From contig JBEVXD010000005.1 in the NCBI GenBank assembly GCA_040506275.1, positions 62,001 through 126,000 of the forward strand: 64,000 nucleotides of DNA, written 5' to 3'. Shown here piece by piece: positions 52,489 through 62,023 of this stretch. The notes below the pieces were generated by a model. It was not told where the DNA came from and ran no database searches. It was given only the letters and a program-made list of their open reading frames with translations. Numbering within the stretch: position 1 is the stretch's first letter; every line of letters begins with the position of its first letter. The stretch comes from Thiodiazotropha sp040506275. GTDB taxonomy: Bacteria > Pseudomonadota > Gammaproteobacteria > Chromatiales > Chromatiaceae. The position numbers and the translations under genes are program-made.

Positions 52489-53261
52489 ATTCCAGCCATA
52501 TCAAGTTCATCGCGTATCAGACTATTGTCACCAAAGAGATTCTAAGGTTTACCCGTATATGGGTGCAGACCATTCTTCCTCCTGCGATAACTACAACGCT
52601 ATATTTTGTTATCTTTGGGAAACTAATTGGTGAGCGCATTGGAATGATGGAGGGGTACAGTTATATCGAATTCATTGTTCCTGGTTTGATATTGATGTCG
52701 GTGATCCAGAACTCATATGCGAATGTGGTATCTTCATTCTTTAGCACTAAATTGCAACACTACATTGAGGAGTTGTTGATAGCACCGGTGCCCAGCTGGA
52801 TTGTGTTGGCAGGCTATGTGACAGGAGGGGTGGCCAGGGGATTGTTAGTGGGTGTTGTTGTAACGGTGGTTTCCCTATTATTTACAGATCTTCGTATTAA
52901 CAGTTATGGTTTGACCTTATTGGTTTTTGTCCTTACTTCCATACTTTTCTCACTCGCCGGTTTCATTAATGCAGTCTATGCGAAGAGTTTTGATGATATC
53001 TCGATCGTACCGACTTTTGTATTGATTCCCCTGACTTATCTTGGAGGGGTATTCTATTCGATACAACTGCTACCCGATTTTTGGCAGCAAGTCTCTATGT
53101 TGAACCCGGTATTGTACATGATCAATACTTTTCGCTATGGAATTCTGGGCGTTTCCGATATCGATGTCGGCATAGCACTTGGAATAATTGTTTTTGTTAT
53201 CGCGCTCTTGATCTGGTTTTGTTTAAAGCTATTAGCAAAGGGCGTAGGGATCAAAGAGTGA
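52485..53261 (+). CDS. ABC-2 type permease, YadH-like
   Basis: 258 residues with six membrane segments, for example WVQTILPPAITTTLYFVIFG, IEFIVPGLILMSVIQNSYANV and the ABC-2 signature MLNPVLYMINTFRYGILG. Starts in the ATGA overlap with the ATPase gene. In E. coli the YadGH pair is of unknown substrate; the same is true here. Confidence 0.95.
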   Translation: MNSSHIKFIAYQTIVTKEILRFTRIWVQTILPPAITTTLYFVIFGKLIGERIGMMEGYSYIEFIVPGLILMSVIQNSYANVVSSFFSTKLQHYIEELLIAPVPSWIVLAGYVTGGVARGLLVGVVVTVVSLLFTDLRINSYGLTLLVFVLTSILFSLAGFINAVYAKSFDDISIVPTFVLIPLTYLGGVFYSIQLLPDFWQQVSMLNPVLYMINTFRYGILGVSDIDVGIALGIIVFVIALLIWFCLKLLAKGVGIKE

Positions 53262-53370
53262 TTATTGTCTAGTGGGCAATGCAGAATAGTTAGTTGTCTG
53301 CTGAATCCCATGAATCACCAAAAAAAGAGTGGATATACTGGTCCTCAACAGGGAATCAAACGGTGGCTTG

Positions 53371-54357
53371 TCAACGTTTGATCTTGCGCAATGTTTTCTC
53401 TGTCCAAAAGGAATTACGGCGAATTTTACTATGCTCAACTACCTTTTGGGGGATGACCGCCCAGCTCTCCTGGCCTGTTCTTAGATCCAGTCCATACCAA
53501 TATTTCCAAAACAGAGCTCTGGGGTCGCCACCTTCCTCTTTATTGACGAGCCCCCAATCGCGATCGATAACCTTTATTATTTCACCATCTTTGAAGTATA
53601 AGGTGCGGTAGTCAGCATAGCTGCTGGTGTCGACATAGCTGATCCGATAGTCATACCACCAGTTCTTGAATTTAGTGGTGCTTTTCAGTCCATAGACTTG
53701 TTTGTCAATATGTCGGCAACTGCGGGTTGGTAATTCACCTGCATATCGATAATGTTTGCCTTCCAACTCTTCAATAGTGCCTAGACAGGTGCGTAGCTTT
53801 TTCTTACCAATCAGCTCATGCGTTTCATCTTCAGGTTTTCTCAAAGTAACATCGCCGAAGGTAAAGGCACTGCCTCCCCAGGCGTCGTCATGCTGGGGTT
53901 GAGAAAAACGTCTGATTTTTCGTAAAGCAGGTAGCCAGACCATATAATCTTTGTTTTTTTCTTCGTCGGTATATTCGGTAATCAGCATCCCGGTCCCTCT
54001 TAATTTTCCAGAATGAAAGATAGCCAAATCCCTGGATCGAATCGCCTGGTCTGGAGAGATTTCATAGTTGTTATTAAGGTGGCGTTCCAATGCAGTCACA
54101 TGCAGCTTTCCACTTGATGAACGATTGATCAATACGGTCATGGTGCGACCTCTACGTTCGATGGAAAAGTTTTTGAAAGTGTAAAAATGGTTGGCGAAAT
54201 AGACCTGTTTTGCGATCTCATCTGCGCTTGGTGTTTCACCGGCAGGGGGAAGTGGGAGGGTTATATCTACTGCCGCAAAGAGTGCTGTTGATTGAAAATA
54301 GATAATCAGTGCTAGAAAGTAGCCTGGTTGTAAGCAATTTTGATTTGGTATTCTCAT
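53371..54357 (-). CDS. Outer membrane lipoprotein-sorting-type protein (periplasmic)
   Basis: 328 residues from ATG 54357 (MRIPNQNC); an in-frame TTG at 54372 is the alternative. A signal peptide (YFLALIIYFQSTALFAAVD) leads a LolA-like beta structure of the COG2834 type: YFANHFYTFKNFSIERRG, then MVWLPALRKIRRFSQPQHDDAWGGSAFTFGDV, a block typical of this family. Often encoded beside RND/MMPL exporters; none here. Follows the 154-aa secreted protein gene by 35 bp in the same direction. Confidence 0.85.
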   Translation of the reverse strand: MRIPNQNCLQPGYFLALIIYFQSTALFAAVDITLPLPPAGETPSADEIAKQVYFANHFYTFKNFSIERRGRTMTVLINRSSSGKLHVTALERHLNNNYEISPDQAIRSRDLAIFHSGKLRGTGMLITEYTDEEKNKDYMVWLPALRKIRRFSQPQHDDAWGGSAFTFGDVTLRKPEDETHELIGKKKLRTCLGTIEELEGKHYRYAGELPTRSCRHIDKQVYGLKSTTKFKNWWYDYRISYVDTSSYADYRTLYFKDGEIIKVIDRDWGLVNKEEGGDPRALFWKYWYGLDLRTGQESWAVIPQKVVEHSKIRRNSFWTEKTLRKIKR

Positions 54358-54392
54358 ATGATCTCGATGCAAGTGAATATGTGCTCAGCCAT

Positions 54393-54857
54393 TCATTTCC
54401 GGTTCTGCTTTTTTACTTCACTGGAATACTTAAATATGTTTTTTTTAATCTCTTCCAGATTCCCTGTTTTCAAGTATTCCTGATGTAGCCGGTTTTGATA
54501 ATTCTTGGGAAGCTTGTTGTAGAAGATAAAGCTGCCTGGCGATTCTTTCTTTACAAAGGCTGAAAAATCCTCAAGTTTCTCATATGATGGGATGTTGTTG
54601 TCGGGATTGTTGCCTGGTGAGTTGATCCAGGGAGAGTCGGAAGGTGGGGTGAATACCCCGCTGGAGAACTCTTCATAGTCTGCTATGATCGCTTCCTGGT
54701 AGTCACGTTCGCTGGCATTGAGCTGAGCGCAAAAGTTCAAACAGAACAATAGCACCAGATAGTGATAACAACAGTGACGGTTTGTTGTCTGCCGCACTGG
54801 ATACCTCCTTGTGTTCCTATGTGCAGGACTGCTTAAGCCTGGGATTACCATGGTCAT
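54393..54857 (-). CDS. Secreted hypothetical protein (154 aa)
   Basis: 154 residues. Basic N-terminus with CCYHYLVLLFCLNFCAQLNASE as a probable signal sequence preceded by a long polar lead; a start further in is possible. The rest is polar, with SPGSFIFYNKLPKNYQNRLHQEYLKTGNLEEIKKNI. No family recognised. It probably shares an operon with the sorting-type protein downstream. Confidence 0.65.
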   Translation of the reverse strand: MTMVIPGLSSPAHRNTRRYPVRQTTNRHCCYHYLVLLFCLNFCAQLNASERDYQEAIIADYEEFSSGVFTPPSDSPWINSPGNNPDNNIPSYEKLEDFSAFVKKESPGSFIFYNKLPKNYQNRLHQEYLKTGNLEEIKKNIFKYSSEVKKQNRK

Positions 54858-55175
54858 GTTAACTCATTCCACCAAAAAACTGATCGTTATTGGCTTATTC
54901 AGTAGTGCTGGAGGTCTGTCTACTAATCCATGTGACAGGTTGGCTACCAGTAGGTGGCCTATCACCAGCAATATTGTGTGATCCATAATTTACCGCATGG
55001 CCCACTAGCATCTAATCGAAATATTTACGGATTAGCCAAGATTATTCATATACGGTACAACTATAAAGGATAGTCTGACCCACTATTTTTTCATACAGAA
55101 TAGAGATAATAGGTGAACGGGTCGATATTTTTAAGTTTTTATAGATCATGGGCTCTAAATATCGAAATTCTCAAA
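54858..55175. other. Gene-free region with a repeat end
   Basis: Holds a solo copy (54988-55008) of ATTTACCGCATGGCCCACTAG, the end of the palindromic element at 56646-56828. No other recognisable feature. Confidence 0.5.
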
Positions 55176-55604
55176 TCAGCATTGCTCCCAGGGAAGTTGG
55201 TGAAAGCGCCACCCACCTAATGTACTACGACGGTGATCTTCATCCAGATCACCCTCGAACCCCTCATCAACATGAAAAACCCGGATAAAATCTGCATCCA
55301 ATAGTGCTTTACCTGCCTCAAGAGAGCGCTTGCCACTACGACAGATTAGAATTACCGGTGCACAACCTTCGTCTATGGTACAGATGCTACCGCCAAGCAG
55401 AAGCTTCCGAATCTCGGTAACGAAATGTGGGTTAACGGTCCAGTCCGGTTCGTCGATCCAAGGTACATGCACGGCACCAGTAGGATGACCTACAAATAGA
55501 AATTCCATCGTGGATCGAATGTCTACCAATACGGACCTGGGATCGTCATGCATCATCTGCCAGGCCTGCTGAGGTGACAGATTATTTAATTTTGTGTCGC
55601 TCAT
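55176..55604 (-). CDS. Rhodanese-domain protein
   Basis: 142-residue single-domain rhodanese. N-terminal LSPQQAWQMMHDDPRSVLVDIRS, a GAVHVPWIDEPDW block and the active site C88 in LICRSGKRS. Likely a cytoplasmic sulfurtransferase or persulfide carrier, plausible in a sulfur oxidiser, though such proteins are common. GGAGGAGCGC precedes the ATG. Confidence 0.93.
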   Translation of the reverse strand: MSDTKLNNLSPQQAWQMMHDDPRSVLVDIRSTMEFLFVGHPTGAVHVPWIDEPDWTVNPHFVTEIRKLLLGGSICTIDEGCAPVILICRSGKRSLEAGKALLDADFIRVFHVDEGFEGDLDEDHRRSTLGGWRFHQLPWEQC

Positions 55605-55764
55605 GCGCTCCTCCTAGTAAGATCTTGGCTACTCTTAACATGTTAGATGTTTTATTTATGAACACAATCTTTTGTGGTTTTGCTGCTGATAAGGACAAAA
55701 TCATAGTGGCTGGACTCAGTTGGTTACTGAGCGGTTGGTATATTTTTGTGTACAATCCACAATC

Positions 55765-56649
55765 ATGTTAGAGCAGTTACTATTCAAACTCTGGTATTCC
55801 CTGCATCGTTTGCCTCTATCCTGGCTACATCGGCTCGGACGTCTGTTGGGAAAATTGTATACATTGGCTCCCAGCCGGGAGCGAAAAATAACTGAGATTA
55901 ATTTACGTCTCTGTTTTCCGGACATGGGAGATGAACAGATTCGTTCACTGTGTAACCAGTCAATGCAACAGCTGGGATGTACGCTGCTGGAGATGAGTGC
56001 GATCTGGTTCAGGCCTATAGATCAGGTGATCGAATTAATTCGTGATATTGAAGGTGAATCGCATTTTGACAGGCCGGAAGGGCAAGGATTGATCGTACTC
56101 TCACCCCATATAGGCTGCTGGGAGATCATTGGATTGGAACTGCAGCGGCATGGAAAGGTTACCAATCTCTATCGACCTCCTAGAAAAACCGCTTTTGACA
56201 GCGTGGTGAAACAAGCCAGGGAACGGAGCGGGGCAGAGCTTGTACCGACCGACAACAGCGGAGTGAAACGCATTCTGCAGACCCTGAAGGCTGGAGGGAT
56301 TACCGGTATTCTGCCCGATCAGCAGCCAAAGTCCGACAAGGGAGCTGTTTTTTCCCCTTTTTTCGGCAACCCGGCACTGACTATGCTGTTGGCAAACAGG
56401 CTGGCAAGAAAAACAGGGGCGAAAGTGGTTTTTGCCTGTGCTGAGCGTCTTGAAAAAGGTTATGGATACAAAATTCATTATCTGCCTGCTCCTGACAGAA
56501 TCGCCGATGATGATGCCCATCAAGCTGCTGAGGCTATGAATCAGGGTGTTGAGATGCTGATCAGGATGTTTCCGAGTCAATATCAATGGTCATATAAACG
56601 ATTTTCAAAGCAGCCTGAAGGCCAATCCTCTCCTTATAAGAAAGCCTAG
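55765..56649 (+). CDS. LpxL/HtrB-family acyltransferase
   Basis: Lysophospholipid/lipid A acyltransferase superfamily, acting at the inner membrane. 294 residues from ATG 55765 (MLEQLLFKLWY); an in-frame TTG at 55720 adds 15 odd residues. The catalytic motif HxxxxE reads LSPHIGCWEIIG. Later blocks YRPPRKTAFD, GITGILPDQQP and FFGNPALT are typical. Whether it acylates lipid A or an ornithine-type lipid cannot be told. Confidence 0.92.
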   Translation: MLEQLLFKLWYSLHRLPLSWLHRLGRLLGKLYTLAPSRERKITEINLRLCFPDMGDEQIRSLCNQSMQQLGCTLLEMSAIWFRPIDQVIELIRDIEGESHFDRPEGQGLIVLSPHIGCWEIIGLELQRHGKVTNLYRPPRKTAFDSVVKQARERSGAELVPTDNSGVKRILQTLKAGGITGILPDQQPKSDKGAVFSPFFGNPALTMLLANRLARKTGAKVVFACAERLEKGYGYKIHYLPAPDRIADDDAHQAAEAMNQGVEMLIRMFPSQYQWSYKRFSKQPEGQSSPYKKA

Positions 56650-56828
56650 TAGGCCATGCGGTAAATAAGGTAACGATCAGCCGGTCCCACAAGCCTCAGC
56701 AGTAAGGCGCGCAAACGTAGGACTGGCAGGCCAATTCAAGTGAGTGCAACGAAGCTGCTGAGGCTTGTGGGCCGGCCCGAAGGGAGCCCCGCTCTGATCG
56801 TTATCTTATTTACCGCATGGCCCACTAG
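56646..56828. repeat. 183-bp nested palindromic element (MITE-like)
   Basis: Outer arms of 35 bp (56646-56680 and 56794-56828) are inverted repeats with two mismatches, ending in CTAGT(A/G)GGCCATGCGG. Inner arms, CCGGTCCCACAAGCCTCAGC (56681-56702) and its complement (56755-56775), are nearly perfect. It overlaps the last codons of the acyltransferase gene. A solo end occurs at 54988-55008. Same design as 15438-15637 but unrelated sequence. Confidence 0.8.
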
Positions 56829-57041
56829 TGCACCCTCTATAGAGCTTTTCTGTTGTTAGGAATTAAAGAGCTATCCTGGTTAGCCGTTAAACTGATAAGG
56901 CAATGTGCTTAATTGCCTGTAGTGTCGGGATTATTTGATTTGCCTGAAGAGAGGGTGTTGCGCTGGAAAAGATGGCTTGCATCAACATCTATAGCATTTT
57001 TACCCTATGTCGACGGGTTGTTTAATCGGGGTTGTTTCAGA

Positions 57042-58904
57042 ATGATGAAAGGAATTGCCAGCATAGTTGTTATCGCTGTACTAGCTGTTTTTGTCTCTAT
57101 GGGACAGGCAGTGGCAGGAAAATCTGCTGAAAAAGCGGATGTACGTATTCTGATAGATGTTTCGGGAAGTATGAAGAAGAATGACCCGAAAAATTTACGT
57201 CGCCCGGCACTTCGACTTCTGGTAGGTCTAATGTCATCAGATACCCGTGCCGGGGTCTGGACCTTTGGCCAATATGTCAACATGCAGATTCCTTTGGGGC
57301 AGGTGGACAAGGCTTGGAAAAGTAAGGCCAGGAAAAGCTCAAAAACAATCGGATCTCCCGGCCAATTCACCAATATTGAAGATGCGTTGAAAAGGTCGAC
57401 GGAGGATTGGAGTGGTCCCCCTGGGCCCTATCGTCGCAGTGTCATCCTGCTGACGGATGGCATGGTGGATATTTCCAGGGATAAGACGAAAAATAGGGCT
57501 TCGAAGCAACGTATTCTCAAAAAGATTCTGCCCCGGCTTAAGCAGCACGAAGTCACTGTGCATACTATTGCGTTGTCTAAAAACGCTGATCATGAACTGA
57601 TGAGAGAGTTAGCCGATCAAACCGGAGGATGGTACGAGCAGACGGAAACAGCGGATGAATTGCAAAAGGTATTTCTAAGAATATTCGAGAAGGTGGGTAA
57701 GCCTGACTCTGTACCTTTGAAGGATAACAAGTTCAGTATAGATCCCAGTATTACAGAGGCCACATTGCTGGTTTTCCATAAACCCGGAGCTCAACCGACA
57801 GAAGTCATTCCCCCTGAAGGTCAGGCTTTTAAAGCTGAAAACGCTCCTAAAAACGTTAGTTGGCATCGTGATGAAGGATACGACATGCTGACGATCTCTG
57901 ACCCAAAGGCGGGAGAATGGCGTATTAGGGCCGAAGTGGATCCGGATAACAGAGTTATGGTTGTCACCGATCTTAAGATGCTTTCCACTGAACTGCCCAA
58001 TCGTCTTATTCATGGCGTATCACTTCCCTATCAGGTGAGTTTTACTGATCATGGTAAAAAGATAACTAAGCAGGAATTCCTGCATATGGTAAATGTTTCG
58101 TCGAGTAAAAAAGACTTCATGGGTAGGTCTGAACCAAGACCTTTGACTGATGATGGTCGTGACATGGATGAAAATGCGGGTGATGGCAGTTTCACTATGG
58201 CATTTGGTGGTGAATCTCTGCAGAGTGGAATGGGTGAGCTGATCATTAACGCCAGAGGGGCGACATTTATTCGCGAAAGACGAATTACCTACCAAGTCGT
58301 ACCGCCTGTCGAATTGAAGCTGAAACCTCAGGATAGTGGCCAGCTGCTGGACCTGCAAGTGGTCCCTGATGATAAGCTGATTGATCCCGGTACTCTGCAG
58401 CTTGAAGCCTGGCTGGAGGATGAAACTGGGACAGAGAGTCCCTTGAATCTAGAGCGGACAGGATCGGGTGCATCCTATACCGGGGTGATAGATCTGATGA
58501 GTTTTTCAGGGCCGAGAAAGGTCACTCTGAAAGCGAAAGCCAGAAGTCTCGAGGGTGAGACCGTTAATTATATTGACGCTCCAGTTGAGGTTGAGGGGGT
58601 TCAGCCTTTTACACCCAAGCCAACCCCGCCACCACCACCTCCTCCTCCCGAGCCGGAACCTCAACCTGTTGCTGAACCAGAACCTCCACAGGAAGTTGAG
58701 CCAGAGAAGGCTCAGACTGAGGAGGATGAAGGTACGGACTGGGTAGGTGCGGCAATATGGTTTGGTGTGATAAACCTGGTGTTGATTGCTTTGGCAGGTG
58801 GGATTTTTTGGTGGGTACGTCGATCGAATCAAGGTAATAAAATTAGTCTTGTCGATGAACCATCACAGACAGATAGCACTGATTCTGAGCCGGAGAAAGA
58901 GTAA
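57042..58904 (+). CDS. VWA-domain protein with signal peptide and C-terminal membrane anchor
   Basis: 620 residues from ATG 57042 (MMKGIASIVV); an in-frame TTG at 56913 adds 43 residues of no apparent sense. Signal peptide to AVAG, then a von Willebrand A domain with an intact MIDAS DVSGSMKKND, a T in PGQFTNIEDAL and D in LLTDGMVD. Beta-rich extracytoplasmic region follows, then a Pro-rich PPPPPPPEPEPQP stretch and a membrane helix (AAIWFGVINLVLIALAGGIFWWV). It resembles TIGR03503-type proteins. The stop overlaps the next start by one base. The chosen start has a weak ribosome site. Confidence 0.85.
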   Translation: MMKGIASIVVIAVLAVFVSMGQAVAGKSAEKADVRILIDVSGSMKKNDPKNLRRPALRLLVGLMSSDTRAGVWTFGQYVNMQIPLGQVDKAWKSKARKSSKTIGSPGQFTNIEDALKRSTEDWSGPPGPYRRSVILLTDGMVDISRDKTKNRASKQRILKKILPRLKQHEVTVHTIALSKNADHELMRELADQTGGWYEQTETADELQKVFLRIFEKVGKPDSVPLKDNKFSIDPSITEATLLVFHKPGAQPTEVIPPEGQAFKAENAPKNVSWHRDEGYDMLTISDPKAGEWRIRAEVDPDNRVMVVTDLKMLSTELPNRLIHGVSLPYQVSFTDHGKKITKQEFLHMVNVSSSKKDFMGRSEPRPLTDDGRDMDENAGDGSFTMAFGGESLQSGMGELIINARGATFIRERRITYQVVPPVELKLKPQDSGQLLDLQVVPDDKLIDPGTLQLEAWLEDETGTESPLNLERTGSGASYTGVIDLMSFSGPRKVTLKAKARSLEGETVNYIDAPVEVEGVQPFTPKPTPPPPPPPPEPEPQPVAEPEPPQEVEPEKAQTEEDEGTDWVGAAIWFGVINLVLIALAGGIFWWVRRSNQGNKISLVDEPSQTDSTDSEPEKE

Positions 58905-60049
58905 TGATCGAAATCAGTTCTTTAACAGCGCTGATTGTTGCAGAGGTCCTGGTTGGGCTGGTTATCCTGAGTGGACTGTTAGTATTGTTTGCTCTGTTGC
59001 GCAAAGGGCGTATACGCAAAGCTGCTAACCACTTGGCAGAGCGGGTACAGGCGGATAAATCTAATCGCTCTGAACGTCTTAAAGCTTTACTGGCAGATGG
59101 TTATCATTTACAAAGCCCACTATTGGATCAGACTCTGCATGGCATTGTGCAGTCCGAGATGACCCTGTACCAGAATATGCTGAATGGTTTTCTAAAAGAT
59201 GATCAAGTCTCCCTGCAACAGATAGATGTGGATGTTGAAAACCTGGTTCTTGGCTATCAGTCACTTGGGGGGCTTGTTAGCAAAAGTGGAAACCCTGCTG
59301 AAGGGGGCAGTGAAGAGATAGATCATTTGAAGGCCGAAAATGAAAGACTCTCGGAGGAATTAAAAGTCACCATGGATACGATGGGAAGAATGCTGAACGA
59401 GTATTCAACCATGTTTGCCGATGGGACAGATGAGTTTAAGGATGCAGTAAGTCAAACACAAGAAGACAAGGCACCTGAGTCGGTACAACCTGAGTTGGCA
59501 GAAGAAGCTGCAGTAGAGGTTGAAACAGAAGCAGAAGCTAACACAGAGGTTGGAACAGAAGCTGAGGCAGAGACGCCACCTTCAGTAGAAGATGACAATG
59601 TAGGTGATGATATGTTCATCCCTGATATGACGGAGCAGGAATTAACTGAATCATCCCTGTCAGATTCTGAAGAATTTTCCGGGGCTGATGTGGATGAACT
59701 TATAGCATCAGTCGAGAACACTTCAGCTGCTGTTGATGAAGAGGTATCAGAGATCATTGATGAAGTGATGGAGATTGCAGACGACATGATTCATGAAAGT
59801 GAGTTAGCGGAAGAGACTGAGGAGTCTAAATCTGCATCAGTATCAGAATCTTCGCCTGAATCAACAGAGCAACAGGAACAAGCTGGTGAATCGATGATGG
59901 ATGATCTGAACAATATTGATATCGATATTCCCGATGTAGCTGATGTTGATGTTGAAGAATCAGACTTAGAGCCTGGCTCGTTGGAAGAAGAGTGGGCTAA
60001 GTTGTTAGAAGAAGAGTCATCTCCTGATGAGGAGAAGAAAGGCGCTTGA
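58904..60049 (+). CDS. Membrane-anchored acidic coiled-coil protein (381 aa)
   Basis: 381 residues. An N-terminal membrane helix (ALIVAEVLVGLVILSGLLVLFALL), a short basic turn (RKGRIRKAAN), then a coiled coil (EEIDHLKAENERLSEELKVTMDTMGRM) and a long highly acidic tail rich in Glu, Ser and Asp. The tail repeats the pattern AEAEVETEAEANTEVG. No enzyme motif. Overlaps the VWA gene by one base, so the pair is one unit. Likely a cytoplasmic-facing partner of the VWA protein. Not recognised. Confidence 0.8.
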   Translation: MIEISSLTALIVAEVLVGLVILSGLLVLFALLRKGRIRKAANHLAERVQADKSNRSERLKALLADGYHLQSPLLDQTLHGIVQSEMTLYQNMLNGFLKDDQVSLQQIDVDVENLVLGYQSLGGLVSKSGNPAEGGSEEIDHLKAENERLSEELKVTMDTMGRMLNEYSTMFADGTDEFKDAVSQTQEDKAPESVQPELAEEAAVEVETEAEANTEVGTEAEAETPPSVEDDNVGDDMFIPDMTEQELTESSLSDSEEFSGADVDELIASVENTSAAVDEEVSEIIDEVMEIADDMIHESELAEETEESKSASVSESSPESTEQQEQAGESMMDDLNNIDIDIPDVADVDVEESDLEPGSLEEEWAKLLEEESSPDEEKKGA

Positions 60050-60090
60050 TAGTCTAAAGGAAGCTCCACTCAAAGCGAACACATATCACG

Positions 60091-61047
60091 TTGTAGGTCG
60101 GATAAGCGCAGCGCCATCCGACACTGTTAGATGATTCCCGCAGTAGATTGTTGGATGGCGCTGCGCTTATCCAACCTACGATTCAAGCCCTCTCCTTTAG
60201 GTAGCTATAGAACCACTCGTAGGGTGCGGCCCTGCCGCACCATTCCGCGGCTGGCTAACGTCGCAAATCACTGATCATGATTCATCACTAAAAAATCTCT
60301 CGCAAAGGCGCAATACACGCTAAGGGAAGAGTAATATTGTTATGATTAACCCCAACACCCAGCGAACAGATATCATGTTGTAGGTCGGATAAGCGCAGCG
60401 CCATCCGACACTGTTAGATGATTCCCGCAGTAGATTGTTGGATGGCGCTGCGCTTATCCAACCTACGATTCAAGCCCTCTCCTTTAGGTAGCTATAGAAC
60501 CACTCGTAGGGTGCGGCCCTGCCGCACCATTCCGCGGCTGGCTAACGTCGCAAATCACTGATCATGATTCATCACTAAAAAATCTCTCGCAAAGGCGCAA
60601 TACACGCTAAGGGAAGAGTAATATTGTTATGATTAACCCCAACACCCAGCGAACAGATATCATGTTGTAGGTCGGATAAGCGCAGCGCCATCCGACACTG
60701 TTAGATGATTCCCGCAGTAGATTGTTGGATGGCGCTGCGCTTATCCAACCTACGATTCAAGCCCTCTCCTTTAGGTAGCTATAGAACCACTCGTAGGGTG
60801 CGGCCCTGCCGCACCATTCCGCGGCTGGCTAACGTCGCAAATCACTGATCATGATTCATCACTAAAAAATCTCTCGCAAAGGCGCAATACACGCTAATGG
60901 AAGAGTAATATTGTTATGATTAATCCCAACACCCAGAGAACAGATATCACGTTGTAGGTCAGATAAGCGCAGCGCCATCCGACACTGTTAGATCATTCCC
61001 GCAGTAGATTGTTGGATGATGCTGCGCTTATCCAACCTACGATTCTG
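60091..61047. repeat. 287-bp tandem repeat, three full copies and one third
   Basis: The mark TTGTAGGTCGGATAAGCG occurs at 60091, 60378 and 60665 and, with one change, at 60952: an exact 287-bp period. Each unit contains the inverted pair GTAGGTCGGATAAGCGCAGC and its near complement (GCTGCGCTTATCCAACCTAC), about 90 bp apart, and the hairpin GTAGGGTGCGGCCCTGCCGCACC. Copies two and three are nearly identical. The fourth stops after about 95 bp. No coding potential. Occupies most of the gap 60050-61185. Confidence 0.92.
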
Positions 61048-61102
61048 TCCCACCATTCTATTCTCGACCAAGGGCAAAAGATGTCGTACTAAAACCCACA
61101 AT

Positions 61103-61132
61103 AAAAAAGGGCGCATAGTGCGCCCTTTTTTT
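61103..61132 (-). terminator. Rho-independent terminator of soxYZ
   Basis: GGGCGCA/TGCGCCC stem (61109-61115, 61119-61125) with A-run and T-run on either side, about 55 bp after the soxZ stop on the minus strand. Confidence 0.85.
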
Positions 61133-61185
61133 AACTGGACTATTGACTGCCCAGCATCAGCAATAAGTCTAACTACAGCGGACCT

Positions 61186-61500
61186 TTATTTGATCTTGCT
61201 AGCCAGGCTGTCGTTTTTGCCGGTGTTATCGGTCCAGGATAGTTCGATTTCATCACCTTTCGCAGCACCGCTGAACTTAAAGGAGATATAGGGGTTCTTA
61301 GAGATACCTCCACTCCACTCAGCCGTCATGACAGTATTGCCTTTGTGCTTGCATACTACTTCTTGGATGAAGTGAGCTGGGATGTTTTTTCCAGTCTTTT
61401 TATCTTTACGGCCACCAGTTTCCATTGGGTGGGTCATCAGGGCCTTGACGGTGGTTACACCACCCTTCTCTTTGGCGCGGATCTTTATCGATTTAGCCAT
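61186..61500 (-). CDS. soxZ: SoxZ, thiosulfate-oxidation carrier subunit
   Basis: 104 residues, normal length. With SoxY forms the periplasmic carrier on which sulfur intermediates ride. Blocks KIRAKEKGGVTTVKALMTHPMETG, IPAHFIQEVVCKHKGNTVM and GDEIELSWTDNTGK are typical. No signal sequence; it is exported with SoxY. It lies 46 bases after soxY. soxAXB and soxCD are not in the window. Confidence 0.96.
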   Translation of the reverse strand: MAKSIKIRAKEKGGVTTVKALMTHPMETGGRKDKKTGKNIPAHFIQEVVCKHKGNTVMTAEWSGGISKNPYISFKFSGAAKGDEIELSWTDNTGKNDSLASKIK

Positions 61501-61546
61501 GCTCTATTCCTCGTATTCGTTATATGCTTGACGGAATCTGTTGGGC

Positions 61547-62023
61547 TTAACCGCCGCAACCGCCGATGGTGACTTTAACTTCTTTCTTGGCGCTGTGGAG
61601 CTTGCCGCCCGCTTTAACTACGCCGATAACATCACCGGTTTTACCCATCTTGATACGGGTAGAGACGAAACCTGATGCTCCTGTACCCATCACAAAATTA
61701 GCGACCAGGGGTACTGGGTTGTTTGAAGCAACGATCGCGATGGACTCGACACCTTCAATGCTTGCATCTACAGTGATTGGTACTACTGCACCATTCTCTG
61801 CGATATCTGGCGCCTTTACTTTGATGTCTGCAGATTCAGACATGTCGGAACTGCCTAACAGCGCATCCAAAGCACCTGCTAGTTCTTTTGATTCGAAGGC
61901 AGCCTCGTTCCAAGCTGCAAGCACCTGCTGAGGAGCCAAAAGGCCGGTAGCAGCAGCAACGCCTACCGAACCTGCTGCGAGTGATCTTTTAAGGAAGATC
62001 CTGCGTTTCATTTCATTGCTCAT
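61547..62023 (-). CDS. soxY: SoxY, thiosulfate-oxidation carrier protein
   Basis: 158 residues. Twin-arginine signal MKRRIFLKRSLAAGSVGVAAATG, mature carrier domain, and the terminal swinging arm ending GGCGG with the sulfur-binding cysteine third from the end. GGAGAGAATGA precedes the ATG. Together with SoxZ, upstream of the terminator at 61103. In rDsr organisms the truncated Sox system stores the sulfane sulfur as globules, matching the sulfur globule gene here. Confidence 0.97.
   Translation of the reverse strand: MSNEMKRRIFLKRSLAAGSVGVAAATGLLAPQQVLAAWNEAAFESKELAGALDALLGSSDMSESADIKVKAPDIAENGAVVPITVDASIEGVESIAIVASNNPVPLVANFVMGTGASGFVSTRIKMGKTGDVIGVVKAGGKLHSAKKEVKVTIGGCGG

Noticed and set aside
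56913..57041. 43-residue N-terminal extension of the VWA protein
   Set aside because: Begins with TTG and precedes a good signal peptide at 57042.
60091..61047. CRISPR array or gene in the 287-bp repeat
   Set aside because: Long identical units without variable spacers, no ORF of note and internal palindromes of a known intergenic type.
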